A stretch of DNA of 64,000 nt from Marinibacterium anthonyi (GTDB taxonomy: Bacteria; Pseudomonadota; Alphaproteobacteria; Rhodobacterales; Rhodobacteraceae), in the NCBI GenBank assembly GCA_003217735.2, contig CP031589.1, positions 1-64,000 on the forward strand, in the 5' to 3' direction. The stretch's first letter is position 1; every line of letters starts with the position of its first letter. Positions 9,015-17,062 of the stretch are shown here, one piece after another. Made by a program: the position numbers and the translations under genes. The notes beneath the pieces are model-generated. The model was not told the DNA's origin and did no database searches. It worked only from the letters and a program-made list of their open reading frames with translations.

Positions 9015-9507
9015 GAAATCTCTCATAAAGCGCCGCCAAACGACCGCAGCCGCCTGACAGATCTCTGACGTGTTTTCCGGTGCCGAACCATTTGCCCGTT
9101 GCGAGCCAGCTTTCGTAACAACTCAACCAATTGGACGCCCAAGGAATGGTCGTGTCACTGATCCGGTCGTCAGGTGACCATTGATCTGCTTCGTCGTCGA
9201 AGAGGCACAGGAATGGTCCTGTCCGCGTTGTTCTCGGGTGGGACACATAGACATGCGGTAGGGACCCTTCTTCGTTACCGAAGCGCCTTTCCAATGTCGG
9301 TTCGAGTATTTCGACCAGTGGTTGCAGGTAGAGGTTTGATCGGCCTTCGACCAGCAACGGTTCAGAATATTCCACCCGCAACCGGTACCGGGTTCTGTGC
9401 GGTTGCAGATGTCCCACCCAGACACAGGTTCTCTGGCTCAACCGGTCAGATGACCAATCGGGATAGACCTCCGCCATGTCCGAAATTTGCTCACCAACAG
9501 TTATCAT
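8938..9507 (-). CDS. E2-like (ubiquitin-conjugating fold) protein of short type II CBASS
   Basis: A 189-residue protein with the signature of bacterial E2-like proteins found beside CD-NTases: a P-H-V-Y strand, then F-L-C-L-F with the probable catalytic Cys101, a Q-W-S-P-D-D segment, and T-T-I-P-W-A-S-N-W-L followed by Y-E-x-W-L-A-T-G. No E1 or JAB protease gene is present, so this is the E2-only layout. In studied systems the E2-like protein attaches to the C-terminus of the CD-NTase and modulates its activity. It overlaps the CD-NTase gene by 17 bp, indicating translational coupling. Its last ~25 residues are encoded in DNA shared with capV. Confidence 0.78.
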   Translation of the reverse strand: MITVGEQISDMAEVYPDWSSDRLSQRTCVWVGHLQPHRTRYRLRVEYSEPLLVEGRSNLYLQPLVEILEPTLERRFGNEEGSLPHVYVSHPRTTRTGPFLCLFDDEADQWSPDDRISDTTIPWASNWLSCYESWLATGKWFGTGKHVRDLSGGCGRLAALYERFHGTASIPALTGHHLSPSRTTRVARR

Positions 9508-10858
9508 CGGGCACCGTGCCCCCCATGTTGGTGTTCGCGCGTGCAGGCTTCACCAGGCCAGGCGCCGCGGCGACCCCGGCACCAAGAGCCGGAGCAGCCA
9601 GGGACGAAACCGGGGCCGCAGGCTTCAATTGCCCGCGCGGTGTCATGCCGAGCGCACCGTTTTCGAGCTGGACGGTCTGTGCACGATGATAGGCCTGCAG
9701 CGCGGTCTCGCCGGCCTTTTCACCGAAAAGGTCATCGAACGTCGCCCGGATTACCGCAGGGTCGAAGCCGACCCGCTTCAAGGTTTCAAGGCGCTCGATG
9801 AGGACAAGCAAATCTGCTGCCCAGAGTTGTTGATCGCTCCTCTGGGCCGGCCAGCGGTCGGTGAAATGGTCCGGGTAGTGCGCCGGATTGCGAACTTCTA
9901 GCAGCCGCAGATTCTGCTCGGCATTGCGAATCTGCCAACGCATGCGCTTGGCAATTGCAATCACTTCATCGACCAGGCTGTCGTTGGCAGGACCGGCGTC
10001 TATCGCGATCGCTGCCATGATGACGGCCGGAGGTTTGCGCCTGCCGCGGTGATCGTCGTGCTTGCGATACCGCTTGTCGCGGAACCTCTTGATCAGTTGC
10101 AGAGCGACCACGCGAGGCGATTTCTGGTCGAGCGGGACGTGGACCGGCATCGGCTGGGTGTCTGCCTTCTGCAGCGCGAGACCCGAGGTTTCGTTTGACA
10201 GGCGCTTGGCCAATTCGACGTAGGTTTCACCATCGACGAGGTACCGGCGTGCGTCGAAACGCTTCTGAAAGGTCTCGCTGATTTCAACACGAGCGTTGAA
10301 GTAATCGGCAAACCCTTTCGGATTGATCTCCTTGTGGTATCGCTCGCCTGTCTCAGGCTTGTAGTGAAACAAGGTCGCCACGCGCTCAGGCGTCCCGTCA
10401 ATGCGAACGACGGGCATCAGATCGACGGTGACGCCGTCGGGGTAGGTAACCGTGACGCAGCGGCTGTTCTTCTCGATCAGATAGTCGAAGTACCTGCTTC
10501 CCGCTTCGCCCTTGATCGCCTTGTGCAATTGTTCAAGCACCCATGCCGGGTCGGTCCCGGGAGCGACCGCGATCTCAAGAACGGCATCAACGTCGTGCTG
10601 GTCGGTCTTCAGGCGTGACCGGGTTGCCGCGTGAATTGCAAAGCTGCCAGAAGGATAGATCTCAAGGACCAGATCTTCGAGAGGGCTGCCGGGGCGGTCG
10701 ACATGCTGTGCGAGCCCGCGAAAGTGACTGTCAGCCTCATCGTGCATGGTCCGGGTGATCTGGATGGCACGCGCGACATCCATCAGTGCAGCCTCGACGG
10801 GATCGATGTCCAGGCTGCGGGCGAAATCTTCGAGGTTCGTCCTGATATTCATCTTCAT
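9491..10858 (-). CDS. CD-NTase (cGAS/DncV-like nucleotidyltransferase) of CBASS
   Basis: A 455-residue cyclic-oligonucleotide synthase. The nucleotidyltransferase core shows G71-S72 in Y-P-S-G-S-F-A, metal-binding D89 and D91 in H-D-V-D-A-V, and a third acidic residue D146 in V-T-V-D-L-M-P. The rest is the helical lid typical of the superfamily. The C-terminus is an Ala/Pro-rich flexible tail ending N-T-N-M-G-G-T-V-P-D-D-N-C-W, which fits a substrate for the E2-like partner. It is the first gene of the operon; a G-rich ribosome-binding site (GAGGGGG) lies just before ATG 10858. The cyclic product cannot be read from sequence. Confidence 0.87.
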   Translation of the reverse strand: MKMNIRTNLEDFARSLDIDPVEAALMDVARAIQITRTMHDEADSHFRGLAQHVDRPGSPLEDLVLEIYPSGSFAIHAATRSRLKTDQHDVDAVLEIAVAPGTDPAWVLEQLHKAIKGEAGSRYFDYLIEKNSRCVTVTYPDGVTVDLMPVVRIDGTPERVATLFHYKPETGERYHKEINPKGFADYFNARVEISETFQKRFDARRYLVDGETYVELAKRLSNETSGLALQKADTQPMPVHVPLDQKSPRVVALQLIKRFRDKRYRKHDDHRGRRKPPAVIMAAIAIDAGPANDSLVDEVIAIAKRMRWQIRNAEQNLRLLEVRNPAHYPDHFTDRWPAQRSDQQLWAADLLVLIERLETLKRVGFDPAVIRATFDDLFGEKAGETALQAYHRAQTVQLENGALGMTPRGQLKPAAPVSSLAAPALGAGVAAAPGLVKPARANTNMGGTVPDDNCW

Positions 10859-10997
10859 CTGCCCCCTCAGGCTTGACGGATTCCTCGATCCGTCTTACAG
10901 TTTTTGACGTTTTCGTAGGACTTAAGGCGAAAAAAGAAGCCGCGGGCAAGCGGCGCGATTCCTACGATTTCGTCATAGTAGCACATGCGGGAGCGTC
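10859..10997. promoter_or_regulatory. Bidirectional CBASS/capHP control region with inverted repeat
   Basis: The 139 bp between the divergent CD-NTase and capH genes contain an exact 8-bp inverted repeat, TCGTAGGA at 10913-10920 and TCCTACGA at 10960-10967, plus a CTTAAG palindrome at 10921-10926. Likely CapH operators. On the plus strand TTGACG (10873-10878) with TACAGT 17 bp later (10896-10901) is a candidate promoter for capH-capP. Confidence 0.5.
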
Positions 10998-11333
10998 ATG
11001 TCAAATTCTACGGATTCCAACGGTGGATTCGGTGACAGGTTGCGGCAAGCCAGAGAGGCGCGAGGGATCAACCAAACGGAACTAGCGGCAAAAACCGGGT
11101 TGCAGCCGTCGGCAATCGGCCATTTCGAGAAGGAACGGCGTAAACCTTCCTTCGCAAACATTCGGGCTCTCGCCAAGGCTTTGAGCGTTACATCCGACTA
11201 CCTGCTTGGCAGGACAAACGACATGGCCGGGGCGACGACGGCCTTTCGTGGTGAAGAGAACCTATCGGATGGCGACCGAGAACACATCCAGATGATGATC
11301 GACCTCATGAATCAGAGGAAGTCGGGTCGTTGA
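10998..11333 (+). CDS. capH: CapH-like Xre-family transcriptional repressor
   Basis: A 111-residue protein with one Cro/C1-type helix-turn-helix (about residues 12-66, with R-Q-A-R-E-A-R-G-I-N-Q-T-E-L-A and the recognition-helix region Q-P-S-A-I-G-H-F-E-K) and a short C-terminal helix likely used for dimerisation. It is divergent from the CBASS operon and overlaps the metallopeptidase gene by 4 bp. This is the arrangement of CapH/CapP, where CapH represses CBASS genes until CapP cleaves it after DNA damage. Assignment to CapH rests on context; the family itself is a general Xre regulator. Confidence 0.78.
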   Translation: MSNSTDSNGGFGDRLRQAREARGINQTELAAKTGLQPSAIGHFEKERRKPSFANIRALAKALSVTSDYLLGRTNDMAGATTAFRGEENLSDGDREHIQMMIDLMNQRKSGR

Positions 11334-12217
11334 GCAAGTTCAGAATCCAGATGGCTCGGCGCCAGGGCGAGCTCAAAGCAAAGGAGAAGGGCTACGATGC
11401 CTTCCCCGTGGATCCCTTTGCGATCGCCGAGAGCGAAGACATCATTGTCGAGCCAAAGGATCCTGGCCAGGTCGGCGTGAGCGGCGGGATCATCTTCCAC
11501 GATGAGAGCGTAGGCATCTTCTACGCCACCAATATCAAGAGCGAGGGGTTTCGCAGGTTCACCGTTGCCCACGAACTTGGGCACTACTTTCTTGATGGCC
11601 ACCCCGAGGAGATTCTGAAAACCGCACCGATCCACATCTCGAGAGCCGGTTTCTCACAAGGGACCAGTTCGATAGAGCTCGAGGCGGACCATTTCGCTTC
11701 GGGGCTGCTTATGCCGTCCAGACTCGTTGGGAAGGTCATCGGGGGAAGCCGTGTCGGTCTGGACGGGATCGTTGCGCTGAGCCACTTGGCAGAATGTTCT
11801 CTTACCGCCTCTGCGATCCGGGCCGCCGAATGCTGCGACTATCCCATGGCGGTTGTCGTCAGTACCGGCGACAAGCTCGCGTACGCGTTTCTGTCTGAAA
11901 GCTTCAAGAAGCTCGACAAGCTCAGCTTTCTCAAGAAGGGCGCACCCCTGCCGAGAACCCATACCTTGCGGTTCAACGCCGATACCCAAAACATACGTGC
12001 GGCGCGCTCGATCTGTGGCCGAACAAGTCTCGCCGAGTGGTTTTCTTGCGAGCGGCGACTGGCCTTGGATGAAGAAGTCATCGGACTCGGAACGTACGGC
12101 TTCACCCTCACCGTCCTTTCCAGCGAAGAGCTCGCCGACGATCCTGATGATGAAGCCTATGAAGAAGAGGCCGCGCTGATTGAGAGCTGGACGCCCAAAT
12201 TCGCTCGTGGTCGCTAA
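11330..12217 (+). CDS. capP: CapP-like ImmA/IrrE-family zinc metallopeptidase
   Basis: A 295-residue COG2856-type peptidase. The zinc motif H81-E-L-G-H85 is clear, and the I-E-L-E-A-D-H-F-A-S-G-L-L-M-P segment supplies the third ligand (Glu116 or Glu118). The C-terminal half (about 150-295) is a separate domain, in known CapP a sensor for single-stranded DNA. The start is TTG at 11330, giving a 4-bp overlap with capH. It probably cleaves CapH and so de-represses the divergent CBASS genes when DNA damage occurs. A phage-type ImmA/ImmR pair is the alternative, but the CBASS context favours CapP. Confidence 0.8.
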   Translation: MSKFRIQMARRQGELKAKEKGYDAFPVDPFAIAESEDIIVEPKDPGQVGVSGGIIFHDESVGIFYATNIKSEGFRRFTVAHELGHYFLDGHPEEILKTAPIHISRAGFSQGTSSIELEADHFASGLLMPSRLVGKVIGGSRVGLDGIVALSHLAECSLTASAIRAAECCDYPMAVVVSTGDKLAYAFLSESFKKLDKLSFLKKGAPLPRTHTLRFNADTQNIRAARSICGRTSLAEWFSCERRLALDEEVIGLGTYGFTLTVLSSEELADDPDDEAYEEEAALIESWTPKFARGR

Positions 12218-12371
12218 CAGCATCAAGTCCCTTCGAACTCGCGCACCAAACCGGTAACGATAATGGCCCCTCCTATCGAACCGGTGAGAAATAGCTACTC
12301 CGGTTTGCGCTTGTGACCGCACGTCGAGTGCTGGACGGGAGCCGGCTGCCCGTCGCCCGAGGGCTGCACCG

Positions 12372-13145
12372 TTACCGTGACAGGCGGCGCAGCGCATCGT
12401 GAGCTGTCTCGTTGCCCAGCGTGGCCGCCTGTTCATAAAGCGCCCGTGCGCGTCCGGTATCGAGCGAAACACCCTGCCCGGCTTCGTAGAGGGACGCCAT
12501 GCCGACCATCCCGTCGCTGGCGATGATGTCGCCCCGCTCGGCCGCCGCGCTGTACCATTGCATGGCCGCCGCGAAATCCTGATCGACGCCCTCGCCGCGG
12601 TGATAGGCGCGGCCGAGGTAATATTGGCTGGTGATGTCGCCGCCTTCGGCGCCCTTCATGAACCATTCGGCCGCCTCGACCGGATCGCCCCGATCCAGCG
12701 CGATCAGGCCGATGTAACGCGCGGCCTTGCCGTCGCCCTGCGCGTCGGCGCGGGTGAACCAGGCCAAGGCCGTCTCGCTGTTTGCATTGACGCCCAGGCC
12801 CTCCATCCAGATCTTGCCGAGATAGACCATGCCGCGCGTATCGCCAGCCTCCGCCGCACGCTCTGCCCAGACCAGTGCCTTGGCGAAGTCGGTCTCCAGT
12901 CCCGCGCCGCCTTCGAGGTAGAGCCGCGCAAGCTGGACCTCTGCATCGACCTCACCGTTCTCTGCCGCGGCGTGGTAGAGCGCCAGCGCCTCAACCAATT
13001 GCCCGGCATCCGTAGCGACCCTCGCCTCGGCCACAAGGGGGGATTGATCCTGCGCCATGGCCGCCCCCGCGAGAGCTAAAGCCAGCGCCAGCGGAAGGAG
13101 AGAGATGCGGAGCACAACAGTGCCCTTGAATCCTGGATCAGTCAT
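12372..13145 (-). CDS. Secreted Sel1-repeat (TPR-like) protein
   Basis: A 257-residue protein with an N-terminal signal peptide (hydrophobic L/A run ending A-M-A-Q) and about six Sel1/TPR-like repeats, seen as recurring A-L-x-W-F/Y-x-x-A-A-E-x-G-D/N units with L-G-x-x-Y/W. Such repeats form protein-binding solenoids, usually periplasmic. ATG 13145 overlaps the end of the upstream hydrolase gene by a few bases, so the two are translationally coupled. A GTG near 13115 is an alternative start. Partner and role are unknown; it may be a chaperone or adaptor for the secreted hydrolase. Confidence 0.8.
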   Translation of the reverse strand: MTDPGFKGTVVLRISLLPLALALALAGAAMAQDQSPLVAEARVATDAGQLVEALALYHAAAENGEVDAEVQLARLYLEGGAGLETDFAKALVWAERAAEAGDTRGMVYLGKIWMEGLGVNANSETALAWFTRADAQGDGKAARYIGLIALDRGDPVEAAEWFMKGAEGGDITSQYYLGRAYHRGEGVDQDFAAAMQWYSAAAERGDIIASDGMVGMASLYEAGQGVSLDTGRARALYEQAATLGNETAHDALRRLSR

Positions 13146-14505
13146 TACGGAGCAGCCAGGCGCGGATCGGCGCGATGGAATAGGCGATACGCCACGTATT
13201 ACGGTGGCCGCTGGCACCGGCGGTATCGGCGCCCGGCAGAAACACCGATCCTTCATCGAAAGTGACATAGTTGATGCGCGCGCCTGCGGCGTTCAGGTCG
13301 TCAAAGGCGAACCGGAACTGCTCGTCGCTCCAGTTGCCGTCCCAGACCGCGCGGGCGACGGTCGCGCCTTCGGCTTCCAGCGCTTCGGTGATGGCGTTCT
13401 GGCCGGGGAAGGCCTTGCTGTCGTCTTGACTGACCAGGATGAACAGACGGTTCCCGGCCATGGGCGCCACCAGCGCGGGGTCCCACTGGCAGGCGACGAG
13501 GAAGGAGGCCGCGAAGAACTCGGGATATTTGATGTTCATCGCGATCGACATCATCCCGCCGCCGGATTGCCCGGTGGTGTAGAGCCGCGTCTGGTCGATG
13601 CTGTACTGCTCGGTCAACGCCTTGATCAGATTGATCGTGGTGTCCAGCATCGAGGAGGTGTCGGAATTGTCGTCCGCGATGATCTGGTCGAATTGTGGTG
13701 CCAGAACGAAGCTGGGGGTCTTCGCCTGATCCTCCTGGCTCGCCCATGAAATCGCGCCAAGGCCCTGTTTCAGCGTCGTCAGCACATTCGGCCCGGTCGC
13801 GCCCGCGTCGTGCATGAAGTTGACCAGCGGATAGCTTTGGGCGGGGTCGTAGTCCTTGGGCACGAACAGGTTGTAGGGCAGGGTGTCGCCGGTCTCGGGA
13901 TCGTTCCAGACGAATTGCTGGAAGTCGTCTACCACGAGGTTGCGCACCTCGGAGGTCTCGATCTCGGTCGCGGGGAGGGTTCCGTCGGGCAGGGTAAGTT
14001 CGGCCTGCACCACCGCGGCGGAAGGTTCGGCCCAGTTGCTGCCCGCGTCCATCACGGTCCCGGCATTGCCCGGCCCGCCGCCGCCCGGTCCATTGCCCGG
14101 CCCATCATTGGCCGGACCGCCCTCGTCAGAGCCATCACCATCCCCCTGCGGGCCACCCTCTTTCTCGGACTTCACGGCAAGGCTCGCATCCGCATCGTCA
14201 GCCGATAATTCGACGATGACCACGTTGCCCTGTTCCGCCCGGTCCGCAGGATCGGTCGAAGTGGCGGGGTAAGCCGCCGTCACCGTGCGCCCGTCGACCG
14301 CGAAATCACCGGCGCTCAGATCAGATGCCATGATGGGGGCGGAATAGCGCACCGCCACCGCGACGAACCGCAATCCGTCGCCATAGACGCGGGTGATCGC
14401 GGTTGCGCTTTCGGCTGTGATACCTTGCGCGAATACGGGCGCGGAGAACGAGACAAGCGCCCCTGCGCAGGTGGCGCCGATCAGGAAGGTGCGACGGGTC
14501 GGCAT
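13138..14505 (-). CDS. Secreted alpha/beta-hydrolase (PHB-depolymerase/esterase-like)
   Basis: A 455-residue exported hydrolase. The N-terminus has a twin-arginine-like signal (T-R-R-T-F-L-I-G) and A-Q cleavage region. Residues about 25-120 form a beta-rich domain, followed by a Gly/Asp/Pro-rich linker (about 115-150) and the hydrolase domain (about 190-455). The nucleophile motif G-Q-S-G-G-G, an F-M-H-D-A-G oxyanion segment and a late G-H-R-N-T-W histidine are visible. Closest in feel to LpqC/PHB depolymerase-type esterases. It is first in an operon with the Sel1 protein and divergent from a TetR regulator that probably controls it. Confidence 0.82.
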   Translation of the reverse strand: MPTRRTFLIGATCAGALVSFSAPVFAQGITAESATAITRVYGDGLRFVAVAVRYSAPIMASDLSAGDFAVDGRTVTAAYPATSTDPADRAEQGNVVIVELSADDADASLAVKSEKEGGPQGDGDGSDEGGPANDGPGNGPGGGGPGNAGTVMDAGSNWAEPSAAVVQAELTLPDGTLPATEIETSEVRNLVVDDFQQFVWNDPETGDTLPYNLFVPKDYDPAQSYPLVNFMHDAGATGPNVLTTLKQGLGAISWASQEDQAKTPSFVLAPQFDQIIADDNSDTSSMLDTTINLIKALTEQYSIDQTRLYTTGQSGGGMMSIAMNIKYPEFFAASFLVACQWDPALVAPMAGNRLFILVSQDDSKAFPGQNAITEALEAEGATVARAVWDGNWSDEQFRFAFDDLNAAGARINYVTFDEGSVFLPGADTAGASGHRNTWRIAYSIAPIRAWLLRND

Positions 14506-14556
14506 GGGACATCCTTTCAGGTTTCAGTATGGCGCGGCCTTGTGCACGTCATTAAT

Positions 14557-14573
14557 GGAACTACATTGGTTCC
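14557..14573. promoter_or_regulatory. Candidate TetR operator
   Basis: GGAAC at 14557-14561 and GTTCC at 14569-14573 form an inverted repeat around 7 bp, in the 90-bp gap between the divergent hydrolase and tetR genes. Position and symmetry fit a TetR-family operator controlling both directions. Confidence 0.4.
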
Positions 14574-14595
14574 GTAAATAGGAAACTCATCCACG

Positions 14596-15270
14596 ATGTC
14601 AACGAACACGCCGTCAAAAAGAAGCGACCTCCCAGGTCGCGGTCGCCCGAAAAGGCATTCGGACGACGTCCTGCGTACCCGCCTTCTCGACGCCGCCATG
14701 ACGGCCTTCATCGAGAAAGGGTTCGCCCGGGCGACCACGACCGACATCGCCCGTCGCGCGGGCATGTCGAAGCGCGATCTCTATCGGCTGTTCGATGACA
14801 AGACCCAGATCTTCACCGAGACCATCCTTTCGCGCAGGCATCTGATCCTCGATCTCCCCCGGCCCGCGAACGAAGCCCTTGCGCCGCTCGAGGCGTTGCG
14901 ATGCATTTTCCGCCTCGATCTCGCGGACCGGGAAGCGGCGGAACGCGATGCCCTGATGAACCTCATCGCGCGCGAGAGCCTGCTGTTTCCCGATCTGAAC
15001 GCGCTGCTTTACGACACGGGCACGATCCGGTCGCGTGAGTTCCTGATCACGTGGCTCGACGGTCAGATGGATGCGGGATCGCTGCCGCGCTGCGATACCA
15101 CCCGTCTTGCCGGCCTGCTGATGGATGTGGTGTTCGGCGCGCTTCTTCCGCGCAGGCAGCACAGGGGTCCAGTGGATCGGGTGGCACAGTCTCAAGAGAT
15201 CATGGCGAGGATCGAAATCGTGCTGCGCGGTCTCGATCTCACACACGATAAGGAAAGGACCAGTGATTGA
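14596..15270 (+). CDS. TetR/AcrR-family transcriptional regulator
   Basis: A 224-residue regulator. The N-terminal helix-turn-helix (about residues 25-75) contains the family core F-x-E-K-G-F-A-R-A-T-T-T-D-I-A-R-R-A-G plus S-K-R-D-L-Y-R-L-F. The C-terminal domain (about 90-215) resembles the AefR-type ligand-binding domain with R-D-A-L-M-N-L-I. It is divergent from the secreted hydrolase operon and heads a group of three exported proteins, so it likely controls both. The ligand is unknown. Confidence 0.88.
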   Translation: MSTNTPSKRSDLPGRGRPKRHSDDVLRTRLLDAAMTAFIEKGFARATTTDIARRAGMSKRDLYRLFDDKTQIFTETILSRRHLILDLPRPANEALAPLEALRCIFRLDLADREAAERDALMNLIARESLLFPDLNALLYDTGTIRSREFLITWLDGQMDAGSLPRCDTTRLAGLLMDVVFGALLPRRQHRGPVDRVAQSQEIMARIEIVLRGLDLTHDKERTSD

Positions 15271-15430
15271 CTTGGGTGAGGGGCTGCGCACGGCGCGCGC
15301 CCGGTGCGCTGATCGTCTCCGACACCACGGGCCAGCGTGGAAACTCAGGGGTCGATGCCGATGCCGCCCGGTCCGCACCCATCCCGATTTCACAGCGACG
15401 GAGAATTCTTTCGCAACCGTTCAAGGAACA

Positions 15431-15862
15431 ATGACGATGAAACACATCCTGACACTTCTGCTGATGACCGCAGGTCTGCCGGCCCTGGCCAAAGACATTC
15501 CGCCGGCCATTTCGGACCTGATCTCGCAACTCGATCTGGAAGCGGCGCGGTGGCATCCGGGCGACGACCGCGCGGATCTCGAAGGGCGGCTGCACGGCAC
15601 CTGGGTCGAGATCGACTTGCACCGCAATGGTACGCTGGAAGAGATCCAGGCGGAGCACGACGGGCTCATTCCCGCTTCCGCAATCGCCGTCCTCGTGCCG
15701 ACCGCGCTGCGCTCCAGTCCGGATTACCCGGCGGATGCCTTCTTCGAGAAGATCGAGTTTGATCGCGATGCCTTTGAGATCAGGGGACGCACGGCAGGGG
15801 GGCGCTGGTTCGAGGCCAAGTTCGATGGCTCGGGCCACCTGACAAAGTGGGACATCAAGTAG
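15431..15862 (+). CDS. Small exported protein, PepSY-like
   Basis: A 143-residue protein with a signal peptide (K-H-I-L-T-L-L-L-M-T-A-G-L-P-A-L-A-K) and a mature domain with strands resembling PepSY-type modules (W-V-E-I-D-L near the N-terminus; F-E-I-R-G-R, then F-E-A-K-F-D-G-S-G-H-L near the C-terminus). I assign no function. ATG 15431 and ATG 15437 are both in frame; AAGGA at 15423-15427 suits 15437 better. It lies between tetR and a DUF3500 gene in the same direction. Confidence 0.7.
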   Translation: MTMKHILTLLLMTAGLPALAKDIPPAISDLISQLDLEAARWHPGDDRADLEGRLHGTWVEIDLHRNGTLEEIQAEHDGLIPASAIAVLVPTALRSSPDYPADAFFEKIEFDRDAFEIRGRTAGGRWFEAKFDGSGHLTKWDIK

Positions 15863-15940
15863 ACGGCCCGAAACACTGCAAACGGCCGGCGGCCGATCTG
15901 ATCGACTTCAAGCCGGCACAAGAAAGGATCAATTTTTTCC

Positions 15941-17062
15941 ATGACATCGAAATCACTTTGCCTGGTGGCGCTTCTGGCGGCCGGTCTGCCCGTGTGGACG
16001 CTGCCTGTCCAGGCGCAGGAAAGCAGCCAGAGCGAGATCGCCCGCCGCGCCGTAACCGTCGCCCAGAACTATCTGGACACACTCGACCGGGCACAGCTTG
16101 GTAAGGCCTGGCTGCCGTTTCAGTCCTCCGCGGTACCCGCGATCGCGGAATACACACGCAGCGGCGGGCCTCAGGGTGGCGGCCGGTCGATGGCGAATTT
16201 CACCGGGGAACGCTACGGTCAGGCGGTCTGGTCGAATTACCCCGCCAGCGACGTTCTGCGTCCGGGCCTGCCCCTGGGCGAAATGACCGAAGACCAGCGC
16301 GCGGCGGCCATGACGTTGCTGCAATCCGTGCTCAGCCCGGAAGGCTTCGAGAAGGTGCGGCAGATCATGGGGGCGGACCAGGCGCTCCATGAGGCTGGCA
16401 CTAATTATGCCTCTGGGACCGATGCCTACACGCTGGGTATTTTCGGCACGCCTTCCGATAGCGGCGACTGGATGATCCAGTTCGGTGCGCATCATCTGGG
16501 GCTGAACCTGGTGATACGAAGCGGCGCCGGGACGATCACTCCGACAATGACCGGAGCCCAGCCCGCGATCTACACCAATGACGCGGGCGAGACCGTTCGG
16601 GCGCTCGCGGCCGAGAACGACCTCGCCTTCGCTCTGCTCGACAGCTTCTCGGAGGATCAGCGCGATGCCGCGGTCCTTGACTACGAGGTCGGCGATCTTG
16701 TCTACGGACCCGGCAAGACCGGAGACCCGGTCCTGCCCGAGGGCCTGCAAGGCAGCGCGATGAGCGACGACCAGAAGGCCATGCTGATGGATATCGTTCG
16801 CCTGTGGGCCGGCATCGTGACCGAGGAATGGGCCGCGCCGCGCCTGGATCAGATCGAGGCCGAGCTGGATGAGACCTGGTTCGCCTGGAGCGGCCCGCTG
16901 ACCCATGAACCAGAGCGGAACGGAACCTCCTATTACCGCATCCAGGGGCCGCACCTGATCGTCGAATTTTCGCCGCAAGCCGTCGGCGGCGACAAGACAA
17001 TGCACGTTCATACCGTCTATCGCGATCCGACCAACGCCTACGGTCTGGGGAGCATGGAATGA
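15941..17062 (+). CDS. Exported DUF3500 family protein
   Basis: A 373-residue protein with an N-terminal signal peptide (cleavage near V-Q-A-Q). The body matches DUF3500: an early W-L-P-F region, W-S-N-Y-P, a central W-M-I-Q-F-G-A-H-H-L-G-L-N motif and C-terminal Y-Y-R-I-Q-G-P-H-L-I-V-E-F. The clustered histidines (H-H, then P-H-L and M-H-V-H-T) suggest metal binding (inference). No function is established for the family. It overlaps the next gene by 4 bp, so the pair is co-translated. Confidence 0.85.
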   Translation: MTSKSLCLVALLAAGLPVWTLPVQAQESSQSEIARRAVTVAQNYLDTLDRAQLGKAWLPFQSSAVPAIAEYTRSGGPQGGGRSMANFTGERYGQAVWSNYPASDVLRPGLPLGEMTEDQRAAAMTLLQSVLSPEGFEKVRQIMGADQALHEAGTNYASGTDAYTLGIFGTPSDSGDWMIQFGAHHLGLNLVIRSGAGTITPTMTGAQPAIYTNDAGETVRALAAENDLAFALLDSFSEDQRDAAVLDYEVGDLVYGPGKTGDPVLPEGLQGSAMSDDQKAMLMDIVRLWAGIVTEEWAAPRLDQIEAELDETWFAWSGPLTHEPERNGTSYYRIQGPHLIVEFSPQAVGGDKTMHVHTVYRDPTNAYGLGSME

